Below are positions 23,905-36,063 of a stretch of DNA of 64,000 nucleotides, one piece after another. Every line of letters starts with the position of its first letter. Position 1 is the stretch's first letter. Location: contig NC_052620.1 in the NCBI RefSeq assembly GCF_016545825.1, positions 7,502,001 to 7,566,000 of the forward strand, written 5' to 3'. The notes beneath the pieces were generated by a model. That model had not been told where the DNA came from and did not search any database. It saw only the letters and a program-made list of their open reading frames with translations. This DNA comes from Eucalyptus grandis (taxonomy: Eukaryota; Streptophyta; Magnoliopsida; Myrtales; Myrtaceae). A program made the translations under genes and the position numbers.

Positions 23905-24099
23905 TAGGTCAATGTTTGGAGTGATAAGGTGCGATGGGTTTTGAGATAGTTAGTAGGAAAGGCTTTTTCCTTATGCAAATGCCTATGATTGGCTAGCTAA
24001 TTGGTAGTATGTTTTGTGAGGGTCACTTAGTTTTCTTAATTCTGTGTGAAATTAGAAAGCAGGTTTTGTGGAGATCCTGTAGAATAAGTGATCCGGATC

Positions 24100-25275
24100 A
24101 GAGGACCATGGGTCCAGTGACTCGGGGTAGTACGCCGACCATGGTTGATATAAAAGGTGGCCGTGGTAGAGCACAGGCTGAGGCCAACGCTAGTGGAGTA
24201 GCACCACCTCCTGTTGGTGTTAGGGTAGCAGTCCCTAGTGATCCTAGAATCAAAGGGATCATGTAGGCACTTGAGGCAAGGCAATGAGAGACCTGATAGG
24301 ACAACAGGCGCAGGATCAAGCCGCCGCCACTACCGTTGCCACTACTACCGCCATTGCCGCCGCTGCTGAGGCCGTTGCCGCACTTGCCGATGTTCCACCT
24401 GGGAACATGGTCATGGGAGGCCTATTCATAAGCTCATTGAGCAATTCTTGAAGTTGAACCCGCCGAGGTTCACTGGCACAGGAGATCCCGAGGCTGCATC
24501 ACTCTGGATCCAAGACCTGGGGAAGGCCTTTGCACTTCTAATGTGCACTGAGGAGGAGAAAGTTGTCCTGACTGTATACCAGCTACAAGGTAACGCAAAT
24601 ACGTGGTGGAGAGCCACTAAAGGCACAATTTTCGCAATAGGCGTAGTTCCGGTGTGGAACGCCTTCCTTAGAGACTTTAATGGCAAATACTATTCTGGTA
24701 ACGCCCGAGAGCAGAAGATGGGGGAATTTCAGCACCTCCATCAAGGAATGCTGATTGTGGATCAGTATGAAGCCAAGTTTGCGAAGCTGTCTCAGTACGC
24801 TCCAAGATTGGTGGAAGACCCTGAAGACAAAGCTCGAAGGTTCAAGAACGACCTCCAACCAGAACTGAGGATTCCACTAGTGCCATTAGACCTAAAGGAT
24901 TACAACGAGGTTTATGGTCGAGCCCAACTAATAGAGAGAGACTTGAGTGAACAAACTGCTGCATCTGGTTCAAGGTTCAATTCGAACAGAGATGAAGATC
25001 GGTTTGGGAAGAAACCGATGACTAGAGGAAGGTCTTCTCTTCCGCTCGACAGGAAAGGTAGGATAGGCAAGTCAATGCCGAATCATAATGGAGTGTGCCG
25101 TTTTTATGGGAGACGACATGGATCGGCCCCATGTTTTCCTAGGACTTTACGGGTGTCGCCAACACAGCCACCTGGTCAAAGATTGTTCGCATAGACCGAT
25201 AGGACCACAGCAGCTACTACCACTGCCACCGATGGAACAGAACAAAGGAAACACTTTGCAAAATGCATCGTAGAT
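24100..25275 (+). pseudogene. Gypsy gag, frameshifted
   Basis: Gag forms the particle. An N-terminal part (ATG at 24108, frame to a TAG at 24264) is followed in another frame by the longest open stretch (24448-25194, 248 residues). That stretch contains the retrotransposon gag domain: NPPRFTGTGDPEAASLWIQD, NTWWRAT, FLRDFNGKYY. A zinc knuckle (CYGCRQHSHLVKDC) follows in yet another frame near 25160-25200. At least two frameshifts and one stop separate these pieces, so no functional gag is made. Confidence 0.85.
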
Positions 25276-25499
25276 AGGGCATCACTAGGATGGCGAAGGG
25301 GACGGGAATGAATCAAGCCATGCACCGATCAAGGGAAGAATGTTTTTGGGAAAATTTTATCAGAGTGGCACATTGGAATTTTTGGTTAAGCTTGTAGAAT
25401 TTCAGTTTGTTAAAATGAAGTTGTTAAAATGAGAAACACTGGCTAGAGTTGTGCTTGAATATTTTGCTTACGTATAACTTTGATATCCTATATATAAAA

Positions 25500-27298
25500 T
25501 AAAATAAAATAAAATAAAGTTTGGCTTAAGGAGCATCTTGTTGTAATGAATCGTGTGATCAATGAGTATTTGGATTAGTTGGTGAATGTTTTCTTTGACG
25601 ACATCCTAGTGTACTCAAAAAGTCTTGAAAAGACAAAAGACAGTTGAGGACAGTACTTTAGACTCTACGAGATCATGGATTGTACGCTAAGTTCAGTAAG
25701 TGCGAGTTTTGGTTGGCTCGTGTAGCGTTCCTAGGCCACGTGATTTCAAGTGAAGGAATTTCCGTGAACCCAACCAAGATTGAAACAGTTATCAACTGGC
25801 CAAGACCGACAACGGTGATAGAGATCATAAGTTTCTTGGGTTTAGCAGGTTACTATAGAAGGTTTGTAGAAGGGTTTTCAGCTTTAGCGTCACCATTGAC
25901 TTGACTACTGAAGAAGGAAGAGAAGTTTGTATGGACAGACGAGTGCGAACGTAATTTCCAAAAGCTTAAGCAAAAGCTGACTACCGCACATGTGCTGACC
26001 ACACCATCTAGTCCTGAAGGATACGAGATCTACAGTAATGCGTCATTTAGAGGATTGGATTGCGTGTTAATGCAACATGGTAGGGTTGTTGCATATGCGT
26101 CCCGTCAGTTGAAACCTCATGAATCGAATTACCCAACGCATGACTTGGAACTCGCAGCGATTATTTTCGCTCTGAAGATTTGGAGACATTATTTGTGTTG
26201 AAAAAGATTCCAAATCTTTACAGACCATCAAAGTATCAAGTATTTATTCTCTCATAAGGAGTTGACTATGAGACAACGTCGCTAGATGGAACTCTTGAAG
26301 GACTATAATTGTGATATTTTGTATCGCCCAGAAAAGGCAAATAGGGTCGCAGATGCGCTGAGTCGGAAGTCTTCAGTTGCGCATATGATGGTTAAGGAAT
26401 GGACTTTACTTGAGAAAGCTCGAGATTCGGTTTTCAAATTTGAGGTGGGCCACCTTTTAAATCTTATGGCCACCCTTAGAATTGAGCCCAGTACATATCG
26501 AATCAAGACGCCGCCGATGCACCCGTGAGATTCGAAAGATCCTGCAAGAGGATAACGAAAAGAGAAAGGCTGACTTTTAGATTTTTTAGGATGGAACACT
26601 GAGGTTTCGAGGATGATTATGTGTACCTGACTTTCAGATTTTTTAGGAAGAGATCTTATCAGAAACTCATCGTAGCAGTTATAGCATTCATCCTGGCAGT
26701 ATGAAGATGTATCAAAATCTGTGTCAACACTATTGGTGGTCTGGTATGAAGGTGGACATCGCCAAGCATGTCGCCAAGTGTCTGACGTGCCAACAAGTGA
26801 AGGCACGACATTGTAAGCCGGGAGGACTTCTGTAACCTCTCGAGATTCCTGAGTGGAAATAAGAACACGTCATAATGGACTTTGTGATAGGCTTACCAAG
26901 GAGTCAGAGGGGTAATAATTCCATCTAGGTAGTGATCGACAGACTGATGAAGTCGGCTCACTTCATCACCGTATGAAAAGATCTTGGTTTGGACAAGCAT
27001 GCAGAGTTGTACGTGCATCAGATAGTTCGTCTGCATGGAGTGCCGATGACGATCACCTTTGATAAAGACTCGAGATTTACAGCTACCTTTTGGAAAAGTT
27101 GGCAAATTGCCTACGGAACGAAGCTGCAATTTAGTACGGCTTACCATCCGCAAACGGATGGCCAGTCTAAAAGGACAATTCAGACTCTCAAGGACATGTT
27201 GAGAGCGTCTGTGTTGGATTTCAAAGTTAGGAGGAACAACTCCATCTCGTTGAGTTTGTCTACAATAACAGCTACCAGCAAAGTATTCAGATGGCCCC
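25500..27298 (+). pseudogene. Gypsy pol remnant: partial reverse transcriptase, RNase H, integrase; truncated by Copia insertion
   Basis: Protease and most of reverse transcriptase are missing; only about 230 bases (25275-25500) separate gag from the late RT region. Visible in order: the YxDD-type box degraded to FFDDILVYSK near 25590; the RT thumb (KCEFW ... FLGHVIS ... [11 protein letters not shown]) to 25905; RNase H-like motifs ([51 protein letters not shown]); then the integrase zinc finger (HPGSMKMYQNL, CLTCQQVKARH) and core ([43 protein letters not shown]). Many stops break it. It ends abruptly at YQQSIQMAP where the Copia LTR starts at 27299. Confidence 0.88.
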
Positions 27299-27554
27299 TG
27301 TTAAGTTACTTTAATTGAGTTTCCTTTATTATCAGAGTTTTATTTCCTTTTTTACTTACATAAGGGTATTATTGTCATATACAATTTATATTCAATATAA
27401 ATGCAATGGGTGTAGGGTTTCTGTTACTACATAAATCTACAGCCCCTCTTTGTTTCTTTCTTTTACATTCCCTTCTTCTCCTCTTCTCTATTCCTTCTCT
27501 CTTCTTCTTTCTCTCTTACTATTTGCTGCGGGTTCTCTAATCAGCTTTGTGACA
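27299..27554 (+). repeat. Copia 5' LTR (256 bp)
   Basis: Starts TGTTAAGTTAC within the Gypsy integrase frame and ends GTGACA. It is followed directly by TGGTATCGAGC at 27555, a tRNA-Met-type primer site with a small change. A polypyrimidine tract at 27446-27530 and AT-rich sequence around 27395 fit the R/U5 layout of a short Copia LTR. The matching 3' LTR was not found in the window. Confidence 0.65.
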
Positions 27555-28022
27555 TGGTATCGAGCATCTAACTACCTAATTACTTGATCCTATTGCTAGT
27601 TTGAGAGTCCCCTAGTAACCCTACTCTAGTGCGTAGCCACCTAAAGCTGCAATTTTTATATGTTTTCTCTTCAAGTCTTGATACATATGAGATCAGAAGA
27701 TATCATATTCATTAGGTTTGGTTTTATGAACATGGATTACAACACTTACTGATCAGCGGATTCAAGAATCAAATTACTCTATTAATTATGGTTGACTAGT
27801 CTTGCTGGTTTTCTGTCGAACATATAATTATTTGAATCGAGATTTTAGGTTAGATATTTTCTTCTATACAACAGTCTCTGTTTATGAGTTTTCAGAACCC
27901 CTTTGGTTAATTGATGGAGTCAATTACATCTAATTATACATTAGTGTTGCTGCTTTGTTTCTTGCACTAAAGTTTCAGCCTTCTTGATTAGTGGTAGATA
28001 TATTTATATTGAGATTATCATC

Positions 28023-28993
28023 ATGAGTGATATTAAGGCTCCTACAGATAGTGTCAATGTTCAAATTACCACTATTAAATTAAATGGATCTTCCAATTAC
28101 TTGTTATGGGCCCAAGCTGTGAAGGTCTATATTAATGCCAAAGGGAAACTTCATTATCTTACCACAAATCCTCCTGTTGAAAATTCTAGAGACTATAGTG
28201 ATTGGATGAGAGAGAATGATACACTTTTGGTGTGGTTATGGAATAGCATGGAACCATCCATCGCTGCTAATGTCATGTTCCACACAACTACTAAGGGAGT
28301 ATGGGATGATCTTATAGAGACTCACAAGACAAAAATATGTCTAGAGTATTATAGTGCTTTGAAAGGTATGTGGGAAGAACTCAATCTTTATCAGCCCATT
28401 ACTACTAATCTTGAGAGACTAAAGACACAACGAGCTTAATTTCAATTGGCCAAGTTTTTATCTGACTTGAATGCTGACTTACAGCCTGTGAAAAGTTAGC
28501 TTCTTACTGGAGAGAGAGTTCCTTCTATGAATGAAGCATTTTGTCGAATTCATCGCATCGTCCCTCTGTCTTCTACGTCATCTAAGGACAATTCAACATT
28601 TGTGGCTGGTAGTGGTGGTCATGGCCGTGTTGGATTTTCCAATAGAGGTCGTGGTTTCGGGGGAGGTTGTAGTCGTGGTGGTGGATGTAGTGGACAAAGT
28701 TCTAATTGAGATAGCCGTCAGTGTATACACTACGGCAAATCCGATCATATTGTTGACACTTGTTGGGCCAAGCATGGCAAGCCTGAGTGGGCTCAACAAT
28801 TAGTTACTGCAAATACTGCTGTGTGTGAAGGGAGTGCTCGAAATGTGTCTTACAGCGACATGAACCCATCTATCTCACCTGGGGGTAGTTCTTCTGAGTC
28901 TACGGCTCGAGATGATATGGTTGCACAACTCATCAAGCGTGTCCAACAACTAGAGGCTTCCAATTTCTCATCCACTGCCACTCTTTGCGATTG
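28023..28993 (+). pseudogene. Copia gag (Retrotran_gag_3 / UBN2-type), with stops
   Basis: ATG at 28023 opens a frame of 138 residues with the typical N-terminus (LNGSSNYLLWAQAVKVYINAKGK; WLWNSMEPSIAANVMFHTT; VWDDLIETH). It stops at 28437. The frame continues through further stops to an RNA-binding glycine-rich stretch (VGFSNRGRGFGGG) and a degraded zinc knuckle (HYGKSDHIVDTCWAKHGKP), ending near 28993. Protease, integrase and reverse transcriptase are not present downstream, so the element is truncated on its 3' side. It overrides the Gypsy element at 27299. Confidence 0.8.
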
Positions 28994-30389
28994 ATGCTTC
29001 AACACTCGAAGAAAACAGGATCAGTTGATATTCATCCCACCAATCAGCAAAAGTGTTGATGACTCCAAGAATGAGGCTGTTGATCTCATTGTGACAAACG
29101 ATAGCTGCTTCTCACCAATGACTAGCGCTAGGTGAAAAAGGAAATTCCATTGAATAGACAGCTGGCATAAAAAATTCTTGGGTGAGCCTAATCAAAGGGA
29201 CAAAACTAAAGTGTCCTATCAATACTGGCCTCCTTCTAGCTAAGAAAGTATCCCATCTTGAGATGTCATCCTTAGATACCATTCATAAAAGGCAACGTCA
29301 GAAGAAAGAAATCCTCTAAATCGTTGAGATTCAGCAGTCCAAAAATCCCAGATGGAAGATTTTTGGAAAGGGAGTTTCTTTGCACTGAGACAAGAAAAGG
29401 AAGATCCAGGATCATTGAAAATCTAAAAATGTTGCCTAAAACAGGGGCCAAGAAGAACATCATCAGGATATTCCCTAGAATAATTCTGGAAATCAAAATA
29501 ACAATCGTCACAATGCTCGTTGTCCAGCAATTTGTCAAATTTAACGATATAATCTGCAGAGGAATATCTGGGATTAGGAGCCATGGAAACGGCAAAGTCA
29601 AAGACAACAAGAACCTTGACGCCAAGGGTTTAGACCAGAAGAGGATTAGAGTTTAAGGCTGAAGACAAATAGGGAAGTAAGATAATAACCAAATCTTTGC
29701 CGAATATATTCTTTATGAAAACGGGCCAACGATCCATAAAGATATGATCAATAATGATGACGGTTCGTGGATCGTGTCGATTGAGGTGACGTGTTATGAA
29801 TCTATGAGGTAGCTGATTGCGGACAAAGTATGAAGCGTCGAAAGTACAATATGCACCCTAATACTCCCCGTGGAACAGAGACCTATACATTTCGGATTTT
29901 TTTAAAGGAAATTAAAATTACTTTTAATTCTTTTAAAATGGGGCATATGTCTACACCAAAAATTAACCAAGACGTGCACGTTGACAAGGATAGGCACATG
30001 ACCATAGAGCAGGTTATCACTAAACACGTAAGCCATTATCGACGACCATAAGAATCATTATCAATATTGATCGACATCAATGATCATTAACCAATTGTCG
30101 ATATACCACGTATAGTTATTGATAGTTGATAAAGATATCGATTAAAAAGCGCCACAAATTATCGATTGAGGCTTCAAGAGGTTGAATACCGAGAGCGTAA
30201 GGAAGCAATTACAAATTTTCAAAATTTGAAATCTTTGATGTATGAAGCATCAGAGTCCAAGAAGCCTTGGAGTAACAAAAACACGAATTTAAGGGAGTAA
30301 CCGCTTGAAGATAAAATCATGACACCGTGAGAATATGTGCACAAGATTCTCGGAGATAAAGAAATAGGGATCTCAAAGACAGTTATAGC
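28994..30389. other. Unassigned stretch with a possible decayed coding fragment (minus, 29260-29640)
   Basis: The minus strand between 29640 and 29260 reads with only one stop as protein-like sequence (YSSADYIVKFDKLLDNEH, YFDFQNYSREYPDDVLLGP, WDFWTAESQRFRGFLSSD). I do not recognise the family. No start codon, splice site or second exon could be placed. The rest (29650-30389) shows nothing recognisable. It could be the tail of a retroelement or a gene fragment. Confidence 0.3.
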
Positions 30390-30959
30390 ATAAGTGTCAC
30401 GACCCCAACTCCATTGCTAAGGCCACGAGCAGCAAAAGTTATTTTTGCGACATCCTAGGCACGTCACCGTCCCATTTCTTTTTATCTTTTTATTAAGCAC
30501 ATACGGAAGCATTACAAACAATACCTAGACAACAACCAGCAGCCAGGAAAACAATCAATTTACAAACATACAATTACATCAGTTATATTTACAAGCCCTT
30601 TTTATCACGGCCATTATATTTACAACCACTCATTTTCTATGCTCAAAAGGTTGGAGTAAACCTTAACTCCTCTAGCAAGACTGCAACTCCTTCATGCCTA
30701 CAATTCTAAAAAACAACGGGGTGAGTCATGGAACTCAATAAATAAAAACCCGTAATCCTACTATAAGGATATCTCATCATCAAAATCTGGTAGGTATAAC
30801 ACTCACAATGCAATGTTGATGGTAGATCAATAGCAAACTTATTGCTACACCTCGACTACATGCAGATGTCCATTGCAGCATGCTTACCTCTAGCTTGTCA
30901 ATGAACATATAAACATATCATGCTTATGCATAAACCAGCACTCATGCAAATTCATTTAT

Positions 30960-31200
30960 CGTCGTCCTAGCTCAACCAAGCCCTCTTAACTCAATCAAGG
31001 CATCCAGCTTCAAGCTAGGCATCCTAGCTCAACCAAGGTGTCCCGGCTCAACTGAGGCATCTTGGTGCTAGATTACCAAGGCACCGAGCTCAACCCAAGC
31101 ATTCTAGCTCAACTAGGGCATCCCGGGGCTAGCTTACCCAAGTCATCCAGGCTCAAACCCAGGCATCCTAACTCAACCAGAACATCCCATTCAATGAACG
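30960..31200. repeat. Imperfect ~30-bp repeats inside the solo LTR
   Basis: Units of the form GGCATCCTAGCTCAACCAAG recur about eight times with changes. Confidence 0.7.
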
Positions 31201-31838
31201 AGGCATCGTCATCAACGCTATGTGGCAACGGGCGCTTTTTCCTCTTTAAGTGCATGCATAAATGCATCATACAAGCCGGTTCTTATCTTTTCTCTTAGCC
31301 GACACATGTATGGTCCGAAGGCATGCTCATTCAAGTGAGTGTGTCATGGCTCTTAACATCATGCTATATAATATGCCGGGCACGATTCTTGGTTCGTGGC
31401 TTGAGTCGCATGCTTAAGCCGATGTCTGCACCAAGCAAGACTTGGAATCGGCACCCTTCAATACCAATCTAAGGTCTCGCAGCTTAGGCCATCGTGACTT
31501 GACGTTGATTCCGAGCCAAACGAACCTCGACCTTATCTCGAGGCATGAATACACTCAAGCATGCAAACATGAGCAAACCACATAAAAGAACATTACAACA
31601 TACATGCAACTTACACAAGTGAGTACACTTCTAAACTTGATGACATAGGTTATCACCCTAGTTGAGAGATAAAGATTCTACTTACCTTCGATAAACCTCC
31701 ATAAACTATTGGTGGTTTTACCAAGAGAGGATCATCTTGTGAGGTAGTGGGCGAGCAAGGCCAAGAGAGGAAATGGATGAGGAAGATAGGCGAATGGCAA
31801 GGGGTGTAAGGTGGTGGAACTAAATGGGAGCTCCTCCT

Positions 31839-31846
31839 ATTTATAA
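31839..31846 (-). promoter_or_regulatory. TATA box of the solo LTR
   Basis: Minus-strand TATAAATA in the context CCTTATAAATAGGAGG, in a minus-oriented LTR. Position and context fit a U3 core promoter. Confidence 0.5.
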
Positions 31847-33244
31847 GGCAAGCTTCATTAATAGCCTTAACTTATTTTTCAGAGAGGATCCTATCGTCAT
31901 GATTACCGAATCTTCTCCCCGCCACCTAAGTTAGTGAGTCATACCTTCATTTAAGGACTAGCCTTCAAGGAACATGTGCTACTTATTCTCCAAGCCACTC
32001 CTAATTGATCCACCTAAGCTTGTTAGTCACCATTTCATCATTACTAGGCCTAACTTAATCTTCAAAGAAAATCTTATGTAATGATGATCAAATCCTCAAA
32101 TGGCCACCGAAGCCAGTGATTTATCCCTTCATTTAATGCCTAAGATATTACCATCATAAGTCTTGGATTTTTGGAAAAAATTTCATGGTTTTTCTTGCTC
32201 ATTAAGTCAAGCATTCTAGAACCTTCTATAGTATGGTTCACATAAACCATAAATCACTAACTTAGTTACCAAGGCAAATCTTTTGGTATTATTACATAAT
32301 CTTAATATGGACACCTAAGATGTTGACAAGGCTTCCTCCGCAAGTTAAGTGTGCAGCCCTCTTCCCCTCCAAGTTGGGGCATGTGGTTCTCTCATTCTAA
32401 GGTGAAAACAGTTTTGAGCAACTTTCAAAATCAGTACCATTACCTTATCAAACAGGCTCAGAAAATTATAAAATATTATGTTGTAGAGAAGACCCTAGAA
32501 AGCATTTTTCTTGAAGGAATCCAAGCCAAATTTTTTCTGTAAGAAGAGAAACAAATCATCAAACACAACCCAAAATTCGTCCGTCGAGCAGATTCAATGG
32601 TCATAGAGAGAGACTCATTTCAAAATCCAAATCTCCACAAAATTCTTTGAAATTTTAATATGTTGTAGATATGAATATCATTTAAAACTTTTATGAAGGA
32701 ATTATGTCTAAATTCAAAAGGGAATATTTTATAAAAATCAAAAAAAGCAACTTGATTACCATTTTCACTATACTAGGCAAATTCTATATAGTAATTGATT
32801 GAGCCTTCGCCTCAACTATTTCACCTTAGAAAAATATGAAATTTAAGTATGTTATAGGTTAAGATTTTTTGAACAACTCTCATGAAGAAAGTTTTACCAG
32901 ATTTGAAGCACAAAGAGCTTTATAAGATTAGAAAGCAGGAAAAGTCCAGTAGTTTCGAAAAAACTGGAAAGTCAAAACCTATTAAACTCAAGGTGGCAAA
33001 TCTATAAAGGAGAGGTGGCGCTCGACTTGCAAGATCACTTGCTATCATTTCCTTATGTCATGGTCACTCTCCCTTCATTAATTACTTGAGACACATAAGC
33101 CTCCACAGTCATCGTCATCATTTAATGCTTTTCACACTGGTTCACACTTATTTTCTAGGAAGCTTTGACTAATCGAAGGTCTATCTAGCTTAGCCTCCTA
33201 GTTTTGACCAAAATAAAGGTTGAAATCAAGGATGTTGCAATAAG

Positions 33245-35060
33245 CACCATTTGGAGACATCCCACGCAAGTACAAAAACAAATATGTTATCATTCCATTA
33301 TCTTTACATTCTTGTACAGTAGTTGTAGTTTTAAACTTTCATCATTTATTAAAACTCAACATGTTTCTTAGGTGTAGTTTCAAATTCGCAGCATCGGTTA
33401 AAGTCCGACATACATCTTTACTATATATCCTTGGTGCCTCATCGTTAATTAATTTCCGACATTGCATCCTTTACGTTCTTAGGTTTTGTTGCTGATTAAA
33501 TTCTGGCAAAATTTGTGCACATCTAGTTCCATTTGAAGTAGGCTTTCTCATCACTTAAATTGTGCTATAGTTTGTGTACGTTTGATTCTGCTTGGAGTAA
33601 AATTATAATTCTCTTGTTTACTTATGATATTTCCTTATTCAAAGTTACCACAAAATCTGTTAGCTTTAATTAAACTAAAAAACAACGAAAGATATTTTAT
33701 TGCTGAATCTAATTCGTGAAATGTAGAACCAATGTCTCAACTGTAGTTTTCCATTTTTGCATCCTACACTACCTTGTGTAACTCTTTGTTTGCATCTGTA
33801 TAAATGACGTGAATACATTTGAACTTTGAGAAAATTAGTTATATTTTTCAAATGCACGTGACTTCATCCACGTCATTTTAGGAAGAAATTTTATGTGGGC
33901 CGTCAATTGATTTCCTTTCCTCTCTTACTGGCCTCAGTCCATGGGCTCACTTTATTGTCGTCATATACTAAATGAGATTTTTCCATAGTATTAAATTAAT
34001 TTAACATAAATTACCGAGGTTAAATTTATCATAAATATATCAGTTTAAAAATCTTATTGATCGAAAATTAACTTGGGGAAATTTATTATAGGTGTACTAA
34101 TTTGGGAGTTTTTCGTGGTATTAACTTATTTTTCGTATTTTTTGAAATTTTTTCATTTTCAATTTTATTTTTATTTTTATTGTATCTTTTTATTCTAATA
34201 AGAGGGGACTCAGACTGGGGCCCTTGGGCCGAGTTAGAATATGGACTGATCTAATCCTACCGATCTAGGCCACAGTTACAAATTTGGGCTCTAACTGGAC
34301 TTTATTATTTCAAACCTTCCCTGACTCTATACTTTCAGAGCACATCTTCCAAATTAGCTCAACTAAGCCTATGACCAGATGAAAGTTCAAAGCCCAACTC
34401 TTGTTAAAACTAAAGTTGGCCCATTTCATTAGATCAGCACTAAAGCCTGAATCTACCAATACCCATTCACGACTTTCTCCTTTTTCTTTTCTAATTTTTT
34501 TTATTGTTATTTTCTTTTTCTTGCTTCCGTCACCCTTCTCCTAACAATCATAAGCCTGCACAAACTATGCATTAAAGTCTATGTGCTTTTCATATATCGG
34601 TTTGAGCAATTAATAGAATTTTCTTTTGACACAAAAATTAAAAAACAACATTGATCACAAAACACCAAATCCTCATCAACAAACCACATCTACTCTATCT
34701 TGAACCGAAATGATATAGTTCACCATCAACCACCTCCAATCGCCAGACCATTATGTACCTTCATCCATTAATGGCGTTCAGCCTTCACATTCCGATTACC
34801 ATCTCCAGTCACTGCCAACGCTAGCCAGGCAACGACGAGTATATGTACTCGGGAATAGTGGAAATACCAGGAACTAAAACAGAAAAGGTGTCAACTTTAA
34901 ACATCACCGTAGGTGAGAACTCAAATCGATGATTTTGGATCATGGCGTCTTTGATGACCACCATCGAGCGTCACGTGAATGCATGAAACATGGAATGAAA
35001 ATAGAAGAAAAACACGAGATCAGACGTCAGCTTCATAATGATATAATATGACTTGAAGGC
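33245..35060. other. Intergenic, AT-rich; no gene seen
   Basis: Only short frames. The part 34010-34190 is very AT-rich and may be an old miniature-element remnant, but no paired ends were found. Confidence 0.5.
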
Positions 35061-35778
35061 AGCCCTAAATGTTTACAACTCAATCATTAACAAGCTATTT
35101 ACACCAATTCGACTATAAATCGAACAACATCGTGAACAATTTTTTTTTGGGGTTGCGTCTCAAAGGCGTTTCATCAAACAGGATATATGCTTCCTTTAGG
35201 GGACGAAATGAGGCACTAATGAACTCAGATCAGAGACTACGTCCATTCAATACCAATCAAAGATGTACGCAATCATCAACACACCCTCGAATGAACCGAA
35301 CATGCACAATTTCCTCCTAAACATGCTGCAATCAACCAGCAGAACATTTCATGAATTTGCTCACTTATATCACTCGGGATTATCGTTGAACTTATGGTTG
35401 GCATCTCGATTCAGTAATCTAAGGAAAGATTATGCCTACAATTCGTGTTTATATCCATCACAAATGCAACAAAACAATTCCAGATCACTCATAAACTCGA
35501 GTCAGAGACAATTTTCACACAAACCTCGGCTGGACTCCATTGTCTCTGCAATGTATGAAATATAGATCCGAAAACAGGGCACAAACTCCTACTAGTTCAA
35601 GAACAGGGCTCAACAGAATCTAGCTTCGACATTTCATTGAACAACCTCCGCACAAACTAGACTCCTCTTCCACAGTTCTGGAATGTATGGCTCCCGGTTG
35701 ATGGATTTCATTCATGCCGAGATGCCTCGAGCCGTAGGGAGATAACCCAAACTGCAATCTGTCGACGTTGAAACAAAT
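35061..35778. other. Unassigned low-conservation stretch
   Basis: Two modest plus-strand frames (from 35069 and 35263) overlap in different frames and resemble nothing known. I do not support a gene here. Confidence 0.35.
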
Positions 35779-36042
35779 TCAAGCCTTAACACCAACGACC
35801 CGCTGACTAGGAAGACTCATCACTTCAACCCCTCGTGGCAAAATACAGCCTCCACCAACTCTTCGGAAAAGAACGCGAGCCATGGTCCTATATTGTCGAA
35901 TTCGTGTAGCTCTGGAATGTCTCACTTGAGAAGTTCTCATTGAATCAGCTCCGGATGGTGGAAACGTAGAGGAAATCCGTAGTCCGCGATAAGTTGAACA
36001 GACACTAAAGATGGCGATGGCAATGAGGAAAAGCTTGGTCAA
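35779..36042 (-). CDS. Possible small secreted, basic peptide (no ATG; doubtful)
   Basis: An 87-codon minus-strand frame starts at TTG (36042). Its hydrophobic N-terminus looks like a signal peptide (TKLFLIAIAIFSVCSTY), followed by an Arg-rich body (RHSRATRIRQYRTMARVLFRR) and the tail GVEVMSLPSQRVVGVKA. Plant secreted-peptide precursors have this shape, but I recognise no conserved C-terminal peptide box. The frame runs on upstream without an ATG until a stop about seven codons earlier. The Harbinger-like element at 36064-36846 begins right there, so the insertion may have removed the start. It may equally be a chance frame. Confidence 0.25.
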   Translation of the reverse strand: MTKLFLIAIAIFSVCSTYRGLRISSTFPPSGADSMRTSQVRHSRATRIRQYRTMARVLFRRVGGGCILPRGVEVMSLPSQRVVGVKA

Positions 36043-36063
36043 GGATTTAATGGACGATTCTTA

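Larger units (their letters stand above)
30395..33239 (-). mobile_element. Solo LTR of a large Gypsy-type (Del/Tekay-like) element, with exact 5-bp target duplication
   Basis: The plus strand begins TGTCACGACCCCAACTCC and ends GGATGTTGCA, with ATAAG immediately on both sides (30390-30394 and 33240-33244). The length is 2845 bases. The minus-strand reading TGCAACATCC ... GGGGTCGTGACA is the usual sense form of such LTRs. A TATA box on the minus strand (TATAAATA, 31839-31846 by plus numbering) fits the U3 promoter. No internal domain or second LTR exists, so LTR-LTR recombination has removed the body. A cluster of imperfect ~30-bp units lies at 30960-31200. Confidence 0.85.
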
